Positions 34,379 to 44,879 of a stretch of 64,000 bases of DNA are shown piece after piece (the first letter of the stretch is position 1; every line of letters starts with the position of its first letter). The notes beneath the pieces were generated by a model that worked only from the letters and a program-made list of their open reading frames with translations, did no database searches and was not told the DNA's origin. The position numbers and the translations under genes are program-made. This DNA is from Blattamonas nauphoetae (lineage: Eukaryota; Preaxostyla; Oxymonadida): positions 1-64,000 of the forward strand of contig JARBJD010000132.1 in assembly GCA_033064195.1 (NCBI GenBank), in the 5' to 3' direction.

Positions 34379-36420
34379 CAGTCCTTCCAAAAGAGGGGAT
34401 AATTCCGCAAGCCGGGACAATCCCTCCTTTCTGAATCTGTCATTTGTGTTCATTCTCACACAAAATCAGTCGTTTCTCCTTCCGATCGTGTTTTCATTCA
34501 TTTAATTTCATATTGATCTAACAGCGAGAGATAAAAGGGAAAAACGGAAAAAAAGAACACGTGAGGAACGGTTTATCTCGTGAAATGCCCCCTATTCCAA
34601 GTCATCGTGGTGTAGTCTAAATCGACCGATCTGTTCGACAAACATATTTTGACCATCATGATTGGATCTCGACTGGCCAATAGATTTGTGCTTGTCCATA
34701 TTGACCTGATCTGTGGGTCTGATTTCAGGTGCCAATCTCGGCGCGCTTCTGGGTCTGAAGAAAGAGGTTTTCAGACTGTTTCCTGGGGGAAGTCTTTGGG
34801 GTTGTAAGGTTACTTCGTTTGGGAGGGCCTCAGGATGAATCTCGGTTAGGAGTCGTCCTTCCGAGATCTTCATTGTTGGTCGGCAGAACTCTTCTAATTC
34901 GTTATCAGTACAGGTCATTGGCAGCTGGAATTGTCTTTTTAACTTGTTTGTCGGATGTTCTTTGGAGATTGGATAAAATCCACAGTTCAGAAAAGCTGGT
35001 TGGATGCATTTGATTCTGAAGCCGTCCTGGACGGAAGGTTTAAGTGCTTCAGCAATCGCAGTTCGCATAGCCGATCGAGAAGGCTCTTCTGGCTCGATGT
35101 ACGATTCGTAAAATGCCTTTTTGAACGATCTGAACGGAATATCGTCCAAGGGTTGAAGTAAGTTCGTTGTGTTCGGTGGAAGAGTGAGAAGGTGGATGTG
35201 ATTTTTGAATAGGGTGGCGTGAAGATCAGCCTGAAAGCGACTGGAATGAGAGTCGACGACCAGTAAGACCCAACGATCAACCAGTTGGAGGCGAGATCGT
35301 TTGTTTTCAACGAAAGGAATGAAAACAGTTTCCATGTATTTTTTGAACGTGACTTTATCCATCCAGCCTGACAAGTTGTTGAGTTGCACGATTGAGTCAG
35401 GGGAAAAATCCTTAAACTCCAGTGCATCCTTCTTTTTTGCATGAATAATTGCATGAGGAAGACAAGTGCCGTCGGCACAAATACAGGAGCAAAGGGTCGT
35501 ATTTGGAGTTCGCGACGGCTTTTTCTGGGGTGGAGGAACGTAATTCTTGGAATGGAATTCAAGTAGAACTTTCTTTCCCGTCACTTTTAAGGATGTTTCA
35601 TCGAAATTAAATTGAAGGCGGTGATCGATGGAATATATTGATACGATCTCGGTTAGGAGGGTAATCCAGGCGTTGATGGTCGCTGGATTCCAACACGAAA
35701 TTTTGTTGACTTCCATTTCGGATAGAGTGGATACGACGAGATCTTGTACAGCATCGGTATTGTTGTAAATCCAGGAAGGACTCAACGGTCTGTCTTCGTA
35801 CTCGTTCACTAATTCGTCTTTCAGCATTTTCTCAGCCTAGAATGGAAAATGAATGGAAATAAACGAATACTGCTTTTTGGAGAACCGATAATGTGACCGT
35901 CCCTCGATCAGACTTCTGTTCTTGGAAAGTAACCATTAAATCGTCACGTTGCATCTTGCGCAATCGATTTGGTCGTCCAGTAACACCAATATCTCGTCTA
36001 TTTGCAACTGCTCGTCGAGCTCGCCATACTGACGACCTCCCCGCTTTCACGACTCTGTTGACGATACCTTTCCTGAGATTCAGTTTGTTTTCGATTCTGA
36101 TCACCTTCTCAGCCCTTGATAGTCCGAAATCTTCCCGTTTTCCAAGCTCTCGCTCAATAGCTTGTCGGTATGGTGTGCGACTTTTCTTGAAGCCTTTCAT
36201 CAATCATGGGCTCCTCATTTTTAGTTCTTTTTCACTCTATTTTTCAGTTCACTTTTTTGAAAAACATCCATTTCCATTCAAAAAGGACCAATAGCAATCG
36301 TCAGAAGGGCTGAAATGACCAGAATGAGAGACAGGTTTTAGAACAGATTGGAGGGAAATTTCAGATTTGAAAGTTGGATTGTCCCGGCTTGCAGAATAAT
36401 CCCCACTTTTGGAAGGACTG
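34379..36420 (-). mobile_element. Apparently complete pogo/Tc1-type transposon with TA duplication
   Basis: The 2,042-bp element is bounded by inverted repeats of about 45 bp: CAGTCCTTCCAAAAGAGGGG inward from 34379 and CAGTCCTTCCAAAAGTGGGG inward from 36420, continuing to GCAAGCCGGGACAATCC with about three mismatches. The CAGT start and flanking TA (34377-34378 and 36421-36422) are hallmarks of the Tc1/mariner/pogo group. It contains one transposase gene on the minus strand whose frame is intact after removal of one 34-nt intron. It lies inside the coding region of an older pogo relative. All parts needed by an autonomous copy are visible, so it may be active or recently active. Confidence 0.88.
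34592..36203 (-). CDS. pogo-type DDE transposase, intact
   Basis: Exon 1 is 35871-36203 and exon 2 is 34592-35836 (minus strand); the 34-nt intron 35837-35870 (GTATTC...TTCTAG) joins QKA to AEKMLKDELV in frame, giving 525 residues. Residues 1-110 are basic and helical with two helix-turn-helix-like segments (KSRTPYRQAIERELGK, GRPNRLRKMQRDDLMVTF) for binding the terminal repeats. The catalytic domain shows Asp190 in FNFDETSL, Asp306 in VLLVVDSHSS and Asp342 in TNLLQPLDDIPF, the DDD triad of DDE_1/pogo enzymes (second and third 35 residues apart). The segment AWITLLTEI before the first Asp and ILNCGFYPISKE-like text after the third are also family features. It cuts and pastes its own element at TA sites. 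Confidence 0.88.
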
Positions 36421-37199
36421 TAATTTCGTTTTTCCGAGTTGATCACGCACTGATACTCCTTCTTTCTTTTGAATTTTTTGCAGTGCCACAAGCAGAGGCT
36501 CGTCAGTAGTCGGCCATGTGCCTGCTTGTCGGAAGCTTGCTTGAATTGTTTTCGGATGAAGTGCATCACCAAGAGCTACTGGTAAAATACGTGCCAATTC
36601 CTGTCTATAGGCTGCGATCCCAGGCAAGTCAGGCTGTGTAAAGTTAGAATGTAATACTTTTGTTTAAATCTCGCAAAAACAATTCGATCCGCTGTTGGCC
36701 AGCGAGGCGGAGAACCTGTTCGTCATTCCTTTATTGATGTCCATTCAATAGAAGGAGAGCAAAAGTCAAGGTTAGCTTGAGATCTTTGCGTTTTTTGGTG
36801 ATGGATGGAAAAATATGATCGATCATGATCTCACGGTATGTGTCCGAGTTTATCCATCCAGTATTTCGATACAGCAGCGTAATATGGAAAGACGGCAGGG
36901 AGAGAACTTCTTTCACTGGATTTGCAGTCGGCCATAGTAGAATTGATTGAAGACTGGTTCCGTCAGCCGCCACGGTACAACAAATAGTCGAGTTTTCGAC
37001 ACGATTTGTGCACTTGGTTGGAGGAGGAACATCATTTTTGAAATACACAATGGGACTTTTGTTCGAAGAATCGATCCTCAGACTCGATTCGTCAAAATTC
37101 CACAGCAAGTTTGGAACGATATTGTACTCAACTTCCCCCAGCTTTCGAGTGACCAGCAACGGAGAGAGAGGAGGTGAGATAGGCTGCTCCGACATTTTT

Positions 37200-38407
37200 C
37201 TTGTGGGCTGATCATCTCTCGAAAAAAACCTAATAAGACATTATGAACAAACCATGAGTAGTATGACATTGTTTCATTAAATACATTTTCCAAACCTCGA
37301 TATAGACAAAAATAGGCTACTTGAACGAGTGTGGGAACAAAACAATCAAAGTTTGCGAAAACTGCATGATTTTCTCGAGTTTTTCTCACATTCTCGGGTT
37401 ATCTCGAAACGATATATATTCATCAATAAAAAACCATTTCTGAGCTCCTGTGGACTTGTGGACTTGTAGTTCCTGGTTCCTTGTTTCTGTCACAGATCAG
37501 GTTAAACACGTATTGTTTCGGTTCAGCTTGAATTCACTTCGGAGAAACGGTAACTCCAGATTGTGGGTACCGAAATTTCTACGGTCAGTGACCGTCAGTA
37601 CTTTTCGGTGAAAACTGACCGGTCAGTGCCGGTCAGCCATGCCTAAGTATCTCGAGAATAGTGAATAGACACACGTTTCCACACAATATTGACATTTAAA
37701 TCGGGTCGTCGGTGGGAAACCCCGAAGGTTGTGGGGATCTCCGGAGCTCACTTTTTTTGCTGAATTGATTCTCCGTTTTAGGCTTGTTTTTATTGGATGG
37801 GACGGAAGATCATGGGATTTTGTGTGGGATTTCTGCCCATCTTTTTTTTTTCAAAAACAAAAAGACTCAGAATCGTTGTTTCCAATCACTTCTTTGACTC
37901 TATACAAGCACTTTTTTGACCAAAAACCTTCTCTTTCCCTGATATCACTTTTGATGCGGATCAAATTCTTTATAGATCTGTGATTAATCTGAACATTTTC
38001 TTTAATCCGGGGAACGGGGCTTGAAAAATCTACATTGGTCAAACAAAGAAACAAAAATTGGTTCCGCGCCAAAATGCCTACATCAAGAGAAAACCTCAAA
38101 ATACTGTGAACGCCAGAAATGCACACATTATAACTCCTTTTCACTGTTCATTCTGTACATTGAATCTCACTCTCCATGGTTTTCAGGTTGAATCAAGTTC
38201 ACAAGAGAAGAAAACTGAAGGTTCGGAATAACAAATCATGGATGGTATTTTTGTGGGATTTCCATGAAGTGTGAGGAAGGTGTGTAATGAGTGACTTGAA
38301 AGGAGAAAAACAGGATTTATTTGGTTAGTCGGCATTGTGAGCGATCTGACCGGCCATATTGTGACTTTCTCGAGCGTGATGATCATGATGGGCCCAACTT
38401 GGCGCTT
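37200..38407. other. No gene seen; part of a MITE-family copy
   Basis: About 1.2 kb without a supported gene. The stretch 38035-38110 (GGTCAAACAAAGAAAC, then GAGAAAACCTCAAAATAC) is homologous to the ends of the 50293-50886 element, so a fragment of that family lies around 37990-38165. A short imperfect tandem of GACCGGTCAGTG-type motifs lies near 37570-37640. Confidence 0.4.
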
Positions 38408-38660
38408 TTAATTGGCTGCTGTTAAACTCTGAGAGGAGGCATCAATGACGGATTGAGCAAATCTCGTTCGTGAAAAGACTGCTGTAGGGTCGATTGGGCC
38501 GTCAACAGGTTGTGTCTGAAGATGTTTCTTCAGGGTTGCGAAGACAGATTGATCGAGCGGCTGGAGAACACTGGAGGTACGTGATGGAAGGAAAAGAGAA
38601 GTCAGAATGACCAATGAAGTGATACTACCCAAAAGGTTAAAATGGAAACGCCGCAGAGCC
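38408..38660 (-). mobile_element. Third pogo/DDE_1-type transposase fragment
   Basis: The minus-strand frame ending at 38408 contains LPSRTSSVLQPLDQSVFATL, the block around the third catalytic Asp of DDE_1 transposases, followed by RTRFAQSVIDASSQSL typical of the helical region after it. The remainder of the open stretch (to 38908) does not read as transposase. A short decayed fragment. Confidence 0.6.
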
Positions 38661-38939
38661 TGAAGAAAACCGCTGTGCACTTCCAACAACTGTGTGGCAG
38701 AAAAGAAGGTTGATGAGCACTGGTTGGTGTGAAAGGTGTACTCTTCGTTCTCACCATCACCAAACCAGGGCTCATTAACGTTATGAGAATTGAAAAAGAC
38801 TAAAATCAAGTGGAAAAGTGAGAAGTAGAACCAGAGAGAAGAAGAGATCTTGTACGACTCTACCCAAGTACTCCCTTTTTTACATGGACAATGGCCGTGC
38901 TTCCTCAAAGGTTGTCACTAGCAGTTGGCGAGCGAGGAG

Positions 38940-39540
38940 TCTTCTCGACTGATACGGACTGGAGCGGAGTAGTAGTCGTCAGTGGTGGTCTACTTGGTTG
39001 ACCATCCGACTTGGGCATTCACCGCTTCGAGAGAGACGTTTTCCACTCTTCTCAGATGACTCACGGCAGGATGCTTAATTGAATAAGGTCCGAACTTGTG
39101 AGGAACTCCAATCTCTCCCAGAAGACTTTTCAGTATGAGTGCAATTGATGTCATCTTGAGTGGGGACCTATTCTTGAGGTCTTACCACACTCTGGTTGAA
39201 GCGAAGTCCACTGCTTCGTTCCTCTCCATCCAGAACTTCAGCATGTGTTCGAAGTACTTTCAGCGAGCTCGACTCACAACTAGAGAGAGATGACAATCGC
39301 TGAAGGTTCAGCATTGGAGATGGCCAGGGTTTTGAGTCATGTGATCATCAGAATTGGAGGATGAAGTAGTGGTTGAATCATCCCGGACCAGTCGAGGGTA
39401 AACACGTTCCTTCCATCTGCGTTTTCGTCCGGCGCTGGTGCAAAAAGATCGATCTGAGGATTGTTTTCATAGTTTTCCAATATGTGATCTCTCCCTTGAG
39501 AAGGGGAGAAAGCTGAACAGTGGAATTCCAACTTCCTTTC
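38940..39540 (-). mobile_element. DIRS/Ngaro-like tyrosine-recombinase retroelement, fossil fragment
   Basis: Two short blocks on the minus strand fit the 3' half of a tyrosine-recombinase retrotransposon. At about 39337-39531, NNPQIDLFAPAPDENADGRN and the PP-hydrophobic segment that follows fit the end of the RNase H region (IDLFAS pattern). At about 38950-39160, PYSIKHPAVSHLRR and AQVGWSTK with TTTDDYY fit the HxxR...GW...Y core of a tyrosine recombinase. The reverse transcriptase and terminal repeats were not identified. It is a broken, old fragment of a few hundred bases. Confidence 0.5.
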
Positions 39541-40299
39541 CGTATAGCCGCATCCTTGACCCTGTTCAATGCCTATCGATAGAGACTCGCAGAGTGAACT
39601 ACCTCCCGCTTTCCAGATTCGACCTCTTCTGGTTGGTCCATCCTCAATTGATTCAGCAAAATGATCATGACACGAAGATCAAACGATGTGTCTTTATTGG
39701 GTACGATGAGAGAGAGATTGAAATGAAGAGGACTATCAGATCCCTAAACGCCACGAAAAGGTCTTCATCGGAGATTTTTATTTTTTCATCGAGAAAGTTC
39801 AGAAAGGCTGTAGATGGAAGAAGAACTTTACTATCGACAGTGTCACGTTCGGTTGACGGTGTGTCGAAGTCTTGGCCATGCATGGCGCGTTGTTGGTGCG
39901 GTGTGGCGAGATGAATACGTGGCATGATGAGTCTAATGATACTCACATAAAAATCTTCATTCAATATTCCCATGCTGTACTACAAACCTTGGAGGGACCG
40001 AGGTTGTAGAGACCAGACTTGCTGAGTAAGACAGACCCCCATCGTCCATAACTCAATAATATGGGCAGCCCCATGATGGGGTCACTCCCCAATTAATGGA
40101 GAATTAATAATAAGCCTGAATTTACCGGGAGTGACAAGCCACGGGGTATAGAAGCGAAACAAAACAGGAACATGGCCATTGAAGCGAAAAGAGAAGGAAA
40201 CACAGGCAGAAAAGCGAACACGAAGGGAAACATGTCCATAGATCCGCAAACAGACACCAACTTGGTTGGAGCAAAGATATTAAGCGATGAGGTCAAGAA

Positions 40300-40425
40300 C
40301 CTCACAGATTAGTGTGAGAAGTTGGGGAGTGAGATGGAGTTGTGCGGAATGCTGGAGAAGTGGGCCATATTAGTGTGAGAAGCTAGGGAACGAAACAGAT
40401 TAGTGTGAGAAGCTGGACGTTGCGA
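40300..40425 (+). repeat. Short imperfect tandem repeat
   Basis: The motif AGATTAGTGTGAGAAGYTRG occurs near 40309, 40369 and 40400 with variable spacing, within G/A-rich sequence lacking a gene. Nothing else is seen from about 39980 to 40500 except a Phe-rich open stretch that I do not support as coding. Confidence 0.5.
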
Positions 40426-40509
40426 GAGAAAGATGAAAGACACTCACAGCAACCACTCATCCCTCATTGGATTCTCAGCTTTCAACTTGTCCATACTGGA
40501 TAAGAACAG

Positions 40510-40896
40510 AAGTCTAGCGAGGTGAGATTAGGATGAGTTTTGTTTCTCGCACCTCCTCAATCAAATCAGTCAATGCAGACTGCTTCGCAGTGCGAACTCG
40601 AAGGACAACCTCAACATCTTCTTCCTTCAATCCATCTGGCCCAACGAGTATCTTCAAATCCCTTTTCGCAGGATAGTATCGCAAGTACAGTTCTCTCCAG
40701 TCCTTTCACCACCCAAATTGTGAATCCGCTCCGCAATTTCATTCCAACTCTTGTTCGCTTTCTTCACATCGGATGGAGCTTGTGACATCCTGAAAATGTC
40801 TTTCGGAATCCGGAAACTGTCGGTTGGGAGGATAAATGTTGTGAATGACTGAATCCGTCCGAGTTCCTCAGGAATATGAACACTTTTAAGGGTCAC
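40510..40896 (-). pseudogene. Fragment of an unidentified helical protein
   Basis: The minus-strand frame from 40896 reads MTLKSVHIPEELGRIQSF and SDVKKANKSWNEIAERIHNL to about 40665, then the protein-like text moves to another frame: KILVGPDGLKEEDVEVVLRV with ALTDLIEEVRETKLI. No splice site pair explains the change, so a 1-nt frameshift is likely. Unknown family; the text looks like a coiled, charged domain. Confidence 0.4.
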
Positions 40897-41073
40897 GACT
40901 GACTTATGATGAGATGGGTGAAGAAAAAGACAGATTTTTCAAGGCTCCGAATAGCTCTGGAGGGGAAGAGTCATTTAAAGGACATTTTCCAACATAACTG
41001 TATTTACAGTTCATCTGAAAGGCTTTTGACATGTATCTGGATCTGAATATGTTCATCAATCATCTGAGAAGCT

Positions 41074-41481
41074 GTGTCGTCAGTTGTCCATTCGTGGCTC
41101 CACAAACAATTCCTAACTGGTGGGAAGAGTGGGCGGATTGGGAGCAATTGTAGGTTGGCCGATATCTTCCTCGATAGCAAGAGGATAACCCTAAGGAGGA
41201 ATGAAAAGTGGAGTTTGATCTTGAATCAACAAGACTTGATTCGGGATGGCAAAGTTGTGAGGAAGGTTTATCATTGTGACCCAAAACAGGTTTTCTTCTC
41301 AGCACACAATCAAAGGTTGGTTTTACCTCGTTCCTCTCATTTTAACCTGGTTTTAGGGCACACATTACGGCAATTTCGCTTATTTATGTCTCTTCGTTTG
41401 ATCTTTCTTCCAGACTTTGCTTTTCTTTCCTCTCGCCATCCATTTTATCAGTTCGTCTTCCAAAAGCTCTCGTTGTGCTAG
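41074..41481 (+). CDS. Hypothetical protein or exon
   Basis: A 135-codon frame. The first 80 residues (SNCRLADIFLDSKRITLRRN, EKWSLILNQQDLIRDGKVVR) look like a folded beta-rich domain; the rest is Phe/Leu-rich and probably not coding. A short minus-strand frame at 41380-41568 (LLEDELIKWMARGKKSKVWK) overlaps the weak half. I cannot decide between a truncated gene, one exon of a spliced gene, or chance. Confidence 0.25.
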   Translation: MSSVVHSWLHKQFLTGGKSGRIGSNCRLADIFLDSKRITLRRNEKWSLILNQQDLIRDGKVVRKVYHCDPKQVFFSAHNQRLVLPRSSHFNLVLGHTLRQFRLFMSLRLIFLPDFAFLSSRHPFYQFVFQKLSLC

Positions 41482-42379
41482 TTCTTTTTCACTATCGTTC
41501 TTGTCTCTCGCTGAAATTCGTAGGTTTTTTTCTGGAAAAGTCATGAACTTCGAAGAGGATACTGTCAAATCGAATAAAAGTGTTGAGCTTCGGTACCCCT
41601 GTGCAGGGTTCTAAATCTCCATCGTGCCCAGATCATTTCAATATTCTCGTTTGAATTTTATTATTCCAGGTAAACAGCGGTTTCTAAGTGGAATAACTAG
41701 GTAAGAAGTCTCAAACATTTTGAATTGTGAAGCGGAAGGACCGATCTTTTTGAGTTGCTTGCTTTGTCATGGTCTTCCAGTAGATCATAAAACTGTGAAA
41801 AGAAACAACCTACTGAACTCCTTTTATGCTTGATTTTGCAGTGTTGGAAGAATATGTTTGTTTGTACGACAAGAAAAATGATACTGAAAAATGAGTTTGT
41901 TCTGAGGGAGAGATTGGTCCAGATCCCTTCAAAACTGCATAAAAAGGAGAAAAAAAGAACAATTAGTTTGTTCGATCATCAGATTATTTGATGAAAACAT
42001 ACAAGAGAGACCATCCTTGAGATCGTCTGAATTTTACGAGATGACGCTGTCAGCCGGAATTTCCGAAGTAGAAAAGTCTTCCATGATATTGTAATGAGTT
42101 GTTTCCTCATCTGAATAATATCATCATTCCCCATGACGATTGGGAACTCTGCCCATTATTAGTCGTTTTCACCTAGAAATTGACACTTGTGAAATTAGAA
42201 ATGTATAACAGTGAAATGAAAAAAATGACAATATTACTCTGAGGAGTGTTGTCGCACCACTAGGATCCTCTGTGTATACGAACGGAGTGGATCATCGTGA
42301 GAACATCGTGCGGGGATCGCGGCCTCGTGCGGTTTATCGGAAGACCTGTCCGAAAAAGACCGCACGAGGCAGGTTTCGA

Positions 42380-42740
42380 ACCCTGCCCCTGTGTCAGGAG
42401 GAGACCTCAAAATACTGTTTACTTGAGGAATGCTCACTTTTTTTTGAACTCTATCCCCTTCTTCTCCATATCCAACTATCCGTTTTGGATCAAAAATGCA
42501 TTGGTCTCAGAATTTCTTTTCGAGAAAAAGATAGGTTTTTTCCATTTTCCGAAATCCCCAGATTTTATCCCCTTTATTTATCATAATGTTCGTTTCACCA
42601 AAAAAAAGGGTCTGAGAAAAGTTCATCCGAAACGGTTTTTTTTAATTGAGCAAAAGGTGTATTTAGAGGTTTTCTCCCGACACAGGCATTTTGGCGCGGA
42701 ATCAATTTGTCTCATTCTCAAGATAAATATGTAGTGTCTC
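42380..42740. mobile_element. MITE-family relic related to 50293-50886
   Basis: Internal text (CATCCGTTT-type start, ATAATGTTCGTTTCACC, then AGGTTTTCTC near 42672) parallels the body of the element at 50293-50886 at many positions. The end near 42690 reads GGCATTTTGGCGCGGAATCA, matching in reverse the fragment at 38060. A short perfect hairpin, GCCTCGTGCGGT with ACCGCACGAGGC, precedes it at about 42320-42370. An old copy with an altered left end. Confidence 0.45.
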
Positions 42741-43701
42741 CAGGGCATCCTTCCGCAACAATTTACCTTGTGGGACATCTCAAAACAGCAATTCACCTTT
42801 CCGCAGCCGATACTGGCTAAAAATGACACCTCTGATTCTACAGATTCCAGGAAACCAAATTATTGATCACGAATGCGATTCGCTTCATCATTATTCCGGA
42901 CTCTCCTCAAAGAGCGCGGTTTACCGAAGTTCTTGAATTTGGAGATGTGATGAAAACAGTTTAAGAAACTGAATCAGATCAAAAAATCGTTGATCCCGTC
43001 AAAATATTCTCCTGTCCGGAAACGAATCATGATATGTGTGACCATTGTTGATGAAAAAGTCTGAAGCTTGATCCATTCACGACAGTTTCCACTTTCTTAT
43101 GGATCGGGGTCTGCCAGAGAAAAACAGAGATGATTGCGACTCGTTGTCTTTTCTAACAGATGAGGAGCGATCGCGATGAACCAAGGCTGCGTTCACGGCA
43201 ATAAAATGGCTTTGGCCATCCAATCCGGATGAGCTGATCCGCCATCTGGCATTCAAGAATTCAAGTGTGCACCTTTCGAAATGTTCATCAAGAATCCTTT
43301 AAAAAAAAAAAAGAAAACCTTGCATCAGATCTTGAGAAGATTTCACAAAACGTGTTTATCGTTCCACGAGATGTCGAGATCAGGAGACTCACTCACTAGA
43401 ATCATAACGAGGTCTAAATGAAGAAGAGAAACGAAAGTTTCATACGTTCATATTTCATCAATCCGGTGAAAGGTCAAAGTCTCGAAAACTGGTTCGGGAT
43501 CCTGATCGGTGGATGCGTGAAAGGACACTAAATACAATCAAATTGACATTGTAGAAATCGCTGGAGCAAAAGACGGGAAAACGAATGGCATCCAACACGT
43601 TTTGTAGTCACACACGAGAGATAAGAGAACCAAAAAACAGGACAGATGTCTGTCCGGAATGTCTCCGCCTCGAAGAAGCTTGAATCGAACACAGACAAAC
43701 C

Positions 43702-44476
43702 TCATTGCTGAATCCACGCAAAGTTGACGAGTTGAATTGGGAGATTGCATCCTTGGAGTCGTATGTCTTCCGCGAGCGAGATGACAAAAGGGAAATCATA
43801 ATGTGTTTGCTTCTTAAACGAATCTTGTATCGCCAATTCTCCACGGTGAGCGACACAATGAAAGCCAAGAATATTTAAGTTTTCTTTCCGGGCGTATGCC
43901 AAAATTCCTTTTGTTTTTCCTGTATTCGCATCATCTCCTTCGAATCCAATTTCCAAGAAATTCTGAATTGAGGGCCCATTTTTAATCAACAAATCTCGGA
44001 GTTGTTTTATATGGTATTTGGCCAGTTGCCCTAGGAATAATGACAGATAGTTGTTTGGTTTGAGTCCGATCTTGAGAAGTGTCAAGTATCACAGAGAAAA
44101 AACTGCACATTTGGATTCGATCTAGTGTCGAATTGTGGGAGAAACTATCGAGGACTGTCATCAGTTTGTAGCACGAGTCTGATGAAGCGAGAGGTGGAAA
44201 CTTTGATTTAGACACTGGACATATTTGGTCCATTCGAGAAATTATGTCTGGGAAAAGATTGTTAGCAATCATTTTCTCACAAACGAAATGAGCCCAGATC
44301 AATCTTGATACGACGTGTACAAAGTTCTTGCTAGGAAGTGTCTTGTTCTTTCTACATGTCTTTGGAGATGTGTTGAAGTTATGGGGAACGCTGAAATAGA
44401 AATAAAGGGAACTGATTTTGACAGATGTGAGGCCCAATACGCAACGCAAATGACCAGGGTTCCGATAGCTGAGCAC
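43702..44476 (-). mobile_element. hAT-type transposase fragment
   Basis: Minus strand. From 44476: RIQMCSFFSVILDTSQDRTQ and TKQLSVII, the first catalytic Asp and following strand of hAT transposases. After a frameshift near 44040 the text continues as GFEGDDANTGKTKGILAYAR and LGFHCVAHRGELAIQDSFKK, matching the conserved block with the second Asp (D-x-A-N) and the CxxH-type CVAHR motif. The C-terminal dimerisation domain is not present. A dead, short relic. Confidence 0.65.
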
Positions 44477-44879
44477 ATTTTAGTGGAAACGTCCGATCAA
44501 ATGAGCCGATTGACTCAAATTTTGTGTCCGATCAATGCTTATTTTGGCGCTTCGATCATTCTTCACCATTATCCTTTTCTGCTCATTTCTGGTGTTTTTT
44601 TACCCATCTTCGTCGGTTTTTCCAACTTAAACATGTCCATAACACAATAAAAGTGAGGTGGGGTTCAAATCAAAGTCACAATTGGAATCCTCAAAGGATC
44701 GATCCCATGGTGAGCCACAGGAGTTACACAAAACAATGACGAATAAGTTATCACACATTAGAGACTGATCTGACTGATCTCACCGAAGGTTGATCTAATA
44801 AACACAAATATTTGATGATATCTCACTTCATCCTCACTATTCTCAATAAAAATATGTCATTTTCATCAATACAGCTAAA

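Larger units (their letters stand above)
34197..37195 (-). mobile_element. Older dead pogo/DDE_1-type transposon, split by the younger one
   Basis: Transposase text lies on both sides of the element at 34379-36420. Upstream part (37195-36361): LLWNFDESSL with the first catalytic Asp, ICCTVAADGTSLQSILLWP, NTGWINSDTYREIM, then LLLLNGHQ where the second Asp is replaced by Asn, a TGA, and after a gap YRQELARILPVALGDALHP and SFRQAGTWPTT. The expected third-Asp block (LQPLD) is missing, so a deletion as well as frame damage lies near 36630-36735. Downstream part (34376-34197): SLEEMREMAKEADHTASGKL, then TTLDAFIPHRHQ and a stop. Across the TA target site the two parts read on in the same frame (GKTKL then SLEEM). 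The N-terminal DNA-binding domain and the termini were not found. Confidence 0.75.

Noticed and set aside
42297-42400. tRNA-like T arm (GCAGGTTTCGAACCCTGC) next to a hairpin
   Set aside because: No D arm, anticodon arm or A box at the right distance on either strand; the hairpin stem is too long for a tRNA acceptor.
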